NCBI GenBank assembly: GCA_958510825.1 | Contig: OY294054.1 | Span: 8,348,319-8,412,318 of the forward strand | Reading direction: 5' to 3' | DNA: 64,000 nucleotides | Source: Brachypterus glaber | Taxonomy: Eukaryota > Arthropoda > Insecta > Coleoptera > Kateretidae | Notes under the pieces: model-generated | The model's database searches: none | Seen by the model: the letters and a program-made list of their open reading frames with translations, nothing else | What the model was told of the DNA's origin: nothing | Translations under genes and position numbers: made by a program | Part shown: one piece after another, positions 56,715 through 64,000 of the stretch | How the letters are laid out: the number at the start of each line of letters is the position of its first letter | How positions within the stretch are numbered: position 1 is the stretch's first letter

Positions 56715-59700
56715 ATGGGTAAGTCCAAAAAAACATAACAGGAAACGTAGCTCATCTTCGAGTTCTGACGATTCGGTAAATCCAAATGAATTTTTAAATT
56801 GTTTAAAAACCTTGGAAAAAGAGATAAAATTAAGGAAGTCAAGATCCCATTCTAGATCTGGTAGATCTAGAAAGAGAAGTATTTCTCGATCTCTGGTAGT
56901 CTACCAGTGGTAGAGTCGAGAAATGATGCCTCCAAAAATGACCGACATTCGTCCTCTGGTAGTGGTGCTGAAGGTCGGAGGCGGAATCGTTCTCGTACCC
57001 CGGTAGGGTCAAGAGGAATTTCTTCTAAAGCTTTACACCGTTCCCGTTCTCGGGAGAAGACTAACAGTGCAAGAGCTAAAGTAAGAAATATGTCAGAAAG
57101 TGGTGTAAGTAACTATTTATTTACTTATTTTTTTATACTCGTAAGGGACGATGATCGGGCCGACACGGTAGCCTTTTTACGGAGCAAGTCAAAGATGATC
57201 CGGTGATACATAATAATGAACAGTTAGAACTCGATCTTTATAGCAGGTTTTAGGTAAAAGCCTCAAAAACGTTAATAAAAATGATAATAGTGCATAGTAA
57301 ATAAAACCACTCGAAATCTGCGGTTATTTATTTGAACCTACACTTTTACATTAAACACAACATTTCTTATAAAATATATGCATGCACGCTCATTCAGTTA
57401 TGTCTTTTGTTGGTCTCGCCACCAAGTCTTGTAGTTTTCATTACAACTTCCGTTGCGCCAAATTTAAAATTGAAGGGTCTAGTAGAATTGAATGGACCAG
57501 CATAAAAATATAAAAAATCCCTAACAGTGCAGACTCGGCGCAAGCGGACTCACAGGGAAGGTTTAATTGCCTTAGGTAAACGGAACATGATTTTAGGGAA
57601 TACTGAGAATAAAGTTCTGGTATAACTTAAAGTAAAATTATTGTCTAATTTTTCTGATGCGGCTCAGATTTTTTCAAATATGTTTTTTATGTATTAGTTA
57701 AACGTAATAATCTTATATATTCCTTGGTTAACGCGTTCGCTGCGTTAGCTACTTTTTGGGTTTTCAGCACAGATTGCGTTTCGGATTATTTGTGTCCCGA
57801 ACTTACTCTGCACAAACTGCGTTTTGGGTATGTATGGTAAGAAAACTTACTTGTACATAAGAAAACCTTTTTTTAAGGCAAACGCACCAACTGTTGCAAC
57901 AGTAGTTTCATAAAAAAGTGTGGCCGCACTCTGTGCGGGGCCGGTTCGGGACATATATGCCCCGAGGCCCAGCGAACGTGTCAATAAAACTGCTAAGAGT
58001 TTTAAAAACTTTAGCAAGGATTTAAAAGCTTCAAAAATTTAGTTATACTCTTCAAATACCGTTTAAGGGAGATATAATTCAGTCGAATACTACATCCACA
58101 TCCCAACCTAAATTTAAAAAGGGTCATCCTTACAACTGTTCAGGATCAGAGATCAGCATCATCGGAGGAAGGTTAAATCAGGTAGGTTACTATCAGGCAG
58201 TCTGATTGAAAGCTTATTTTGAAAAATGGGCAGCTATAACAGATAATCTGGTTATACTTGATTGTATTAGAGGTTATAAGCTCTGAAAGCTTATTTTAAA
58301 AATGGGCAGCTATAACAGATGATCCTGTTATACTTGACTGAATTAGGGGTTATAAGCTCTGAAAACGGACAGCTATAACAGATAATACATTCCTCGTATG
58401 AAAAAGTATCCTATTATTGAAAAACAGTTTAACGTCAGTTTTTTTTTTCTAGCAGATAAAAACAATGGTAGAAACGATTTATATTAATCCAAAATACATT
58501 ACGAGTAGATACGTATACGTGTATACTGTGTTTACTGTGTATAATATAAGTATACTGTGTATAGTATATACTATATTTACTGAGCTATACTGTATAATAG
58601 CGCCTCATTTTAAAAATGAAGCACGCCCGTACAGGGTCTAGGCTTATACTTTTTTTTTGCTGGCATATTTTATGCTTTCAGTATTTAAAGATCATCAAAA
58701 ATATTTATGATTGATTTTTATTGGAGAATCAAGAAGAGTGTTCAAATAATGTAATTTTTGTCACAAACTTACTAGATTCTTTAGGATTTATAATTAACAC
58801 GGAGAAAAGTGTTCTTGAGCCTAGTTTAGGTATAAAATTTTAGGTTTTGTTTTTAGCTCCGCAAATATAACCCCTGCAAACGAAGAAAATTCTAAAATGG
58901 GTTACCTATTTTTTGTTTAGAAAATCATGTAATATCCTCAATTGTGCCCAATTTATATATCATTTCGGCCTGTCCAGCTGTAATATACGGCTGGGTTTAT
59001 ACCAAAAATTTTGGATTGGCCACTTTAGCGCTTAACATGAATAATGGAAGTTATAAAGCTAGTTGATCTACTTCCAGACTAATTCTGGTGGAAAGAAAAT
59101 ATTATGTGAGCATATAATAATATAAAAAATGATCAGTTTTTTTTAGAAATTTGTAATAATTCAAGTTTATATAAATGGGTTTTGTAATAGTGAACAGGTT
59201 AATTATGGCTGGTGGAGTATTTCTCTAAAAAATATGCATATTAATTTTTTAGATCTCAAGGCGTTTTTGGCTTGACAAACAAATTTTAATAAAATTAAAT
59301 AGCACTACAGCATAAGCTTACATAAATAAAACCTAAATGAGTTAGAAAAAGTAATCTGGCGTTGGTGCGAGTGCGAAATTTTGTGGTTTTTTTGCTTAAT
59401 ACATAAAATCTAGTGAAAACTGGCAAGCAGATCAAGCATCTAGCGTTTTACCTCTAGAGACAGAATGATCCCTAAATTATATTGTCCTTTCAGTTACACA
59501 GCACACTGTTGAGGGAGGTTACCCTGGTTGCAGCCGTTTTGTCAGCAAGGCATTTAAGCTAAAACGCATTCCGGAAGAATCAATTGACACCATGTTGAAT
59601 TCTTTCTTGGAATCAACGAAAAAATAATACTGCGTGTCATACAACTCATGGTGGCAGTATTGCAGTACCCATAAATTGCATGAGTACGAAACTATCGTTG

Positions 59701-59985
59701 TAACTATTATTTCTTCAGTGTCTACAAATAATATTTAAGGTTTATTTAATTTTCATAAAGCTGCCCCTTTTTCACTTATTGCATTGGAGGATATCGGTAA
59801 GAATCCATATAATAAAATTATTTTAAAGTTTTTTTTGTCTACAAAATTAGTTACCTTTATATGCCACAGGGCATAGAATGCAAACAATTTATTTCATTAA
59901 ATGTTCTAAAATCCATTTTTTTAAGTTCGTTTGATCGTACAATTAAAGTGACATTGTTACCATTATAAAAACATTAAATTCTTCA
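56715..59985 (+). pseudogene. Decayed DIRS-like retroelement (RT, RNase H, tyrosine recombinase)
   Basis: Pieces in several frames follow the order of DIRS-group retroelements, which integrate with a tyrosine recombinase instead of a DDE integrase. From 56715: a short MGKSKK start, then KHNRKRSSSSSDDS and an Arg/Ser-rich region to about 57110 (gag-like). About 57550-58030: a helical stretch with KRNNLIYSLVN and NKTAKSFKNFSKDLKASK. About 58180: FEKWAAITDNLVILDCIRGY, which starts the RT region and is locally triplicated. 58760: VTNLLDSLGFIINTEKS and IKFLGFVF (RT). 58920-58980: SCNILNCAQFIYHFG. 59200: NYGWWSISLKNMHINFLDLK (RNase H). About 59398: YIKSSENWQADQ. About 59510-59640: FVSKAFKLKRIPEES and TMLNSFLEST (recombinase N-terminus). 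About 59862: ATGHRMQT, the recombinase box with a catalytic Arg. Many stops and shifts make it dead. A TTAA MITE (57732-57980) sits inside. Confidence 0.85.
57732..57980. mobile_element. 249-bp TTAA-type MITE inside the DIRS remnant
   Basis: Left end CGCGTTCGCTGCG preceded by TTAA (57728-57731). Right end CAGCGAACGTG followed by TCAA (57981-57984), a one-base-changed duplicate. It separates KRNNLIYSLVN from NKTAKSFKNF in the host element, so it inserted into it. Related to 44202-44433. Confidence 0.75.
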
Positions 59986-60751
59986 AATCAGTCATATTGA
60001 AATTATTCAAAACTAAAGTACTTTGCAAGCAAAATAAAAGGAGCAAATAGATAAAATAGTATAAAGAACTCTTTCCATAAGCCATTTGGCGCACTCGTCC
60101 ATTGAAAAACTTGTCCTTATAATACTATTATTATATTATTCACAGCGCCTGCGATAGAATAATATTATAAGGTAGTTTCGAATTCACAAAAAAATTCAAA
60201 AATCGTCCTAAACAAAAAAATTCTTGGATATAAATAAGCTACTTTTTTTTAAATGTCCGTCCGTCCGATGTCACGATTTTTAGGAGCACGATAACTCAAG
60301 AACGAATAGTCCGATCGACTTGAAAAAAGAATTAAAAAATAGTTTTTTTTTAAGTTTTTTGAATTTTTTTTTTCAAAATTTTTTAGTTTTCAAAAAAAAG
60401 ATAAAAAGATAATGAGTAAGTCTTATCTTTTTTTTAAATGTTATTTTTTTATTTCTTTTTCTTTGAAAAATTATATATTTTTTTTCGCAAAAAGGAAATA
60501 AAAAAAAATTAAAAAATGTTTTAAATTTTTTTTTTAATTTTTTTTTTTTTTTGAAAAAAAAATTTTATTTGGGAAAAGGCAATGTACTTTGAATAATAAG
60601 GTGGGTGAGCCAATTATTGCAATGTTCCTAACATTGCCACACCCTCTTAAACTTGCTAGTTCGTACTCTGTGTCAAAGATGGCACTGATATCTGTTATAT
60701 CGAAAAGATGCCTGTAAACATGATGTATCCAGTTGGTAAAGACTTACACAA
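59899..60751 (+). repeat. ~853-bp recent tandem duplication, copy A
   Basis: Begins 'ttctaaaatccatttttttaa' inside the DIRS recombinase remnant, continues through a tract-family copy (60138-60595: 'cacagcgcctgcgatag', 'gtccgtccgatgtcac') and an R1 fragment (60598-60748). The same sequence restarts at 60752. The copies look almost identical. Confidence 0.9.
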
Positions 60752-61590
60752 AAATGTTCTAAAATCCATTTTTTTAAGTTCGTTTGATCGTACAATTAAA
60801 GTGACATTGTTACCATTATAAAAACATTAAATTCTTCAAATCAGTCATATTGAAATTATTCAAAACTAAAGTACTTTGCAAGCAAAATAAAAGGAGCAAA
60901 TAGATAAAATAGTATAAAGAACTCTTTCCATAAGCCATTTGGCGCACTCGTCCATTGGAAAACTTGTCCTTATAATACTATTATTATATTATTCACAGCG
61001 CCTGCGATAGAATAATATTATAAGGTAGTTTCGAATTCACAAAAAAATTCAAAAATCGTCCTAAACAAAAAAATTCTTGGATATAAATAAGCTACTTTTT
61101 TTTTAAATGTCCGTCCGTCCGATGTCACGATTTTTAGGAGCACGATAACTCAAGAACGAATAGTCCGATCGACTTGAAAAAAGAATTAAAAAATAGTTTT
61201 TTTTTTAAGTTTTTTGAATTTTTTTTTTCAAAATTTTTTAGTTTTCAAAAAAAAGATAAAAAGATAATGAGTAAGTCTTATCTTTTTTTTTAAATGTTAT
61301 TTTTTTTTTTCTTTTTCTTTGAAAAATTATATATTTTTTTTTCGCAAAAAGGAAATAAAAAAATGTTTTAAAGTTTTTTTTAATTTTTTTTTTTTTGAAA
61401 AAAAAAAATTGTATTTGGGAAAAGGCAATGTACTTTGAATAATAAGGTGGGGGAGCCAATTATTGCAATGTTCCTAACATTGCCACACCCTCTTAAACTT
61501 GCTAGTTCGTACTCTGTGTCAAACATGGCTGTTATATCGAAAAGATGCCTGTAAACATGATGTATCCAGTTGGTAAAAACGTACACAAAA
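60752..61590 (+). repeat. ~853-bp recent tandem duplication, copy B
   Basis: Repeats copy A with a few substitutions and homopolymer length changes ('cattggaaaac' versus 'cattgaaaaac'; a few bases lost before 'gctgttatatcg'). It then continues into the rest of an R1 copy (to about 61760), which copy A lacks. Confidence 0.9.
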
Positions 61591-63880
61591 ACCCAGTTAA
61601 TATCTCGTACTCTTCCACTATAAAAACTTTTTGCTGCCTGTCTCAAGCTGGGTAGCATCGATTATTGCAGGGAAAAAACGTAATAAGGTAGGCACAAACA
61701 TGCACTTTCTTGGCCCATATTGAGTTTCACTCACTGATACAGCGGCTTTTATCTGCTATAAAGCGTGTTTATCCTCGCTTCTCTGTGCACTACTTACAAG
61801 TTTAACAGTTATTTACTCTGTTTTTTTTTTTAATATTAATCTAGAACTTTTTGTAATAATGCTGTGTTTGTCGACAAAAGTATTTTTTATCATAGTTATT
61901 ATTTTCAAAATAATAATATAATAATAATAATATTTGGTAAAAGTTAAAAGGGATAAACTTTTTGAAATTAAAGATGCTCGTGAAAGCTTAAGTATTCACC
62001 CTTTAATTAGATAAAAGCCGTGTTAGGTAAAATTTATTTTCCAAATAGTTTGGTAAAGTTTGATTATCATATTTTATTTTTGTTAATGAATTTCCGGAGT
62101 TCAGTTTTCAGGTAATAAAAGTTTAATTTCACAAAGTAATTTTGAAGTCTACAATTTTTGTCATGTTTTAATTAACATTGTCTTGGGATCTCATCCACCA
62201 TAAAATGTCTTGTTATACTCTTCACAGCTATGTAGCTAGAAAATTATACTTTTCTACATATAATAGGGGATGATTCTACATCACAAAACATGAAAAACCA
62301 TTAGGAACATAAGCTCTAAGGGAGCTACGGCCCTTCGATGGGCATATTGAATAGGAAACGAAAAAAGCACCAATAAAATTTTAATGCAGCAGGGCAATTC
62401 TTCACTTAAAACTAAGCAAAAAAGTTTATTCAAAACCATTTAGTAATTGACTAATTACATATATACATAAAAGTTGGAAAATTAATTATTATTAACTGCA
62501 ACTTCCCAAAAAGTTAGAAACACCTCATTTCCCTCCCTTGATCGGAAAGGCTCTTGTAGCTAACTTCACGTATGTCACTTGTCAAAAACTTGAATTTATC
62601 GACCTAAATTTTATGACAAAACAGTTTTAAATGCATTTATTTTTTTATTTATTCATTTACTCATGATTTATTTTTATAAAATAACATCACAAATAAATTT
62701 AAGTTAGCATTTATGAAAAATAAACAGTGACTACTTCCAACTTTATAAGGTATTATATTACTATTTTTTGGTTTAGTTTAACGTGATAAACTTTAGTTAA
62801 AAAGAAAAATGCATTACATTGCCTCACCTAACTTGATATAACAAATAACCAAAAATAGTTCGTTGGTCTGTCCGTTTGTCTGTGTGGGTCTGTGTAATGG
62901 GTCACATTCTCTTATGAGCAGGATAGCTCAATAATAGAATATCCAATTTATATTAAAGTTTTATAAAAAATTAAAATCTGATTTTTTTTTAATTTTATTT
63001 TTTTTTTCAAAACTTTATTTTTTTAAATAAAAAAAAAACGAAAAACTATTATCAAAAAAAATATTGCCTTACATCCCCTCACCCTACCCCGATTTGGCTT
63101 AAAGCGTTCTCTAAGTATTGTGGTCACATATTTTCCCAGGCAGGTTGACGGACAGACCCATATATGTTTTTGCCAGTCATCTTTAAATATAAAATATCGA
63201 GAAGCGTCAAAAAACTATATATTTTTTCAACAGGCTTTTCATTAGGAAAGGGGTCATACTTAAAGTACGTAACGCACTTAGGTAGTGCTTAGCGTTACAA
63301 TGCGCTGCGAGGGGAGGATTGATGTAGCGTTCCATATTATTTTTAAAGAAAAAAAAACGGTTTGTGTTTTTAACCATTTTTTAGGGAAGGTTTTAGCTGC
63401 TAGCTTTACGTATTCATAGAGGGGGTAAGTCACAGCATTACTAAGCGTTACATGAAGGAGGGGGTGAAAGTTGAAAAATTTTGCGTTATGTAATTAAAGT
63501 ATGACCCCAAAGTAATAATAAGCGGTTGAAAGAAATCATACTTTGGCAGGAGTGCCGTATTTAAAGCTTACGAGGAAAAACGCAATATACTATCCACTCT
63601 AAAAAGTACTCTCAATAAAATGCGTAGCATTATATTTTCACGGTTTGTTTTAATTTTCAGCTCACTCACCCTTTTACTTAAGACAGTTTTCTTTCGTTTG
63701 ATTTTATATACCTTCTACATTTTATTACTTTCAACTGAATATATTATACAAGTATTAATTCATCCCGAAGAATTTATTGACGAGTCAAATTAGGGGTGAC
63801 ATCCGTAAAAAATTATTTATTTTAATTTGTATTCATTGCAAGAATAATTTAAATATTAGAAATAAGGAGAAATTAGGAAA
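61591..63880. other. No gene seen
   Basis: R1 tail to about 61760 ('cactttcttggcccatattg'). At about 62265-62350 'gggagctacggcccttcg' is a foldback-family fragment. At about 62860-62945 there is a short tract-family piece ('gtctgtccgtttgtctgtg'). At about 63600-63660 'aaaatgcgtagcattatat' and 'ttcacggtttg' form the family 3' block. No coding frame accepted. Confidence 0.5.
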
Positions 63881-64000
63881 AATACACTGCCCAGTAAAAG
63901 AGCTTTCCCATTTTCACCTCCGGGCGTGAAATGTATTTTAGTTATCAGAAACCCCAATATACCAATTTTCACGAAAACTACCCCCCGCCCCTCAGAAGGT
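63881..64000 (+). repeat. Second copy of the C-rich element, cut by window end
   Basis: 'cactgcccagtaaaagagc', 'tttcccattttcacctccg', 'ccaatataccaattttcac' and 'aaactaccccccgcccctc' match 27155-27300 in the same order. It continues beyond the window. Confidence 0.8.

Noticed and set aside
56907..57206. Separate host SR-type splicing factor
   Set aside because: The Arg/Ser-rich frame is continuous in context with DIRS-like pieces downstream and starts with a broken frame upstream; read as the N-terminal part of the retroelement, although an unrelated RS-rich fragment is not fully excluded.

Overview
The window looks like repeat-rich intergenic DNA from a large, AT-rich animal genome, most probably an insect. 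The evidence is an insect-type errantivirus (Ty3/gypsy with an envelope gene), a tRNA-Ser-type primer site, many short TA- and TTAA-flanked elements, and no bacterial gene organisation. I cannot name the species. No intact host gene was recognised. Nearly all short open frames are chance frames in AT-rich repeats. Two runs of exactly 200 N (14868-15067 and 35656-35855) are assembly gaps.

The centrepiece is a decayed errantivirus-like endogenous retrovirus on the minus strand, from its 5' LTR (right end at 21182) down to the first gap (15067). In transcript order it carries an LTR, a primer-binding site, a tiny upstream frame, a splice donor, gag, a -1 frameshift heptamer, protease, reverse transcriptase, RNase H, an integrase that has lost its core, a macrodomain in frame with the integrase C-terminal tail, a splice acceptor, and a baculovirus-F-like env that runs into the gap. 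The macrodomain is of the TARG1/OARD1 type (ADP-ribosyl-glutamate/aspartate hydrolase) and keeps both catalytic residues (Lys and Asp, 41 residues apart as in human TARG1). I do not know this domain from standard errantivirus Pol proteins. It is the best candidate for an undescribed system: a retroelement carrying an eraser of host ADP-ribosylation. A split env signal peptide (start codon upstream of gag, the rest after the acceptor) explains why the env frame has no ATG of its own.

A second large element, not visible as long open frames, is a decayed DIRS-like retroelement on the plus strand (about 56715-59985). It has an RS-rich N-terminal frame, RT, RNase H and tyrosine recombinase remnants, with a TTAA-flanked MITE inserted in it. 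Two LINE fragments lie at 12187-12680 (minus) and 13750-14060 (plus).

The rest is a mosaic of non-autonomous elements. There are large foldback elements (10495-12184, 21187-22996, 31411-32459, 33412-34625, 46500-47115), MITEs with readable target duplications (3078, 5087, 9800, 11049, 30904, 41195, 44202, 57732), tandem duplications (4171-7148, 28880-29790, 59899-61590), and a dispersed repeat family built round a GTCC/GTCT tract. A tandem duplication at 4171-7148 has one copy with a MITE and one with the matching empty site, which fixes that MITE's ends and target.

All translations were read by eye; no database search was run.
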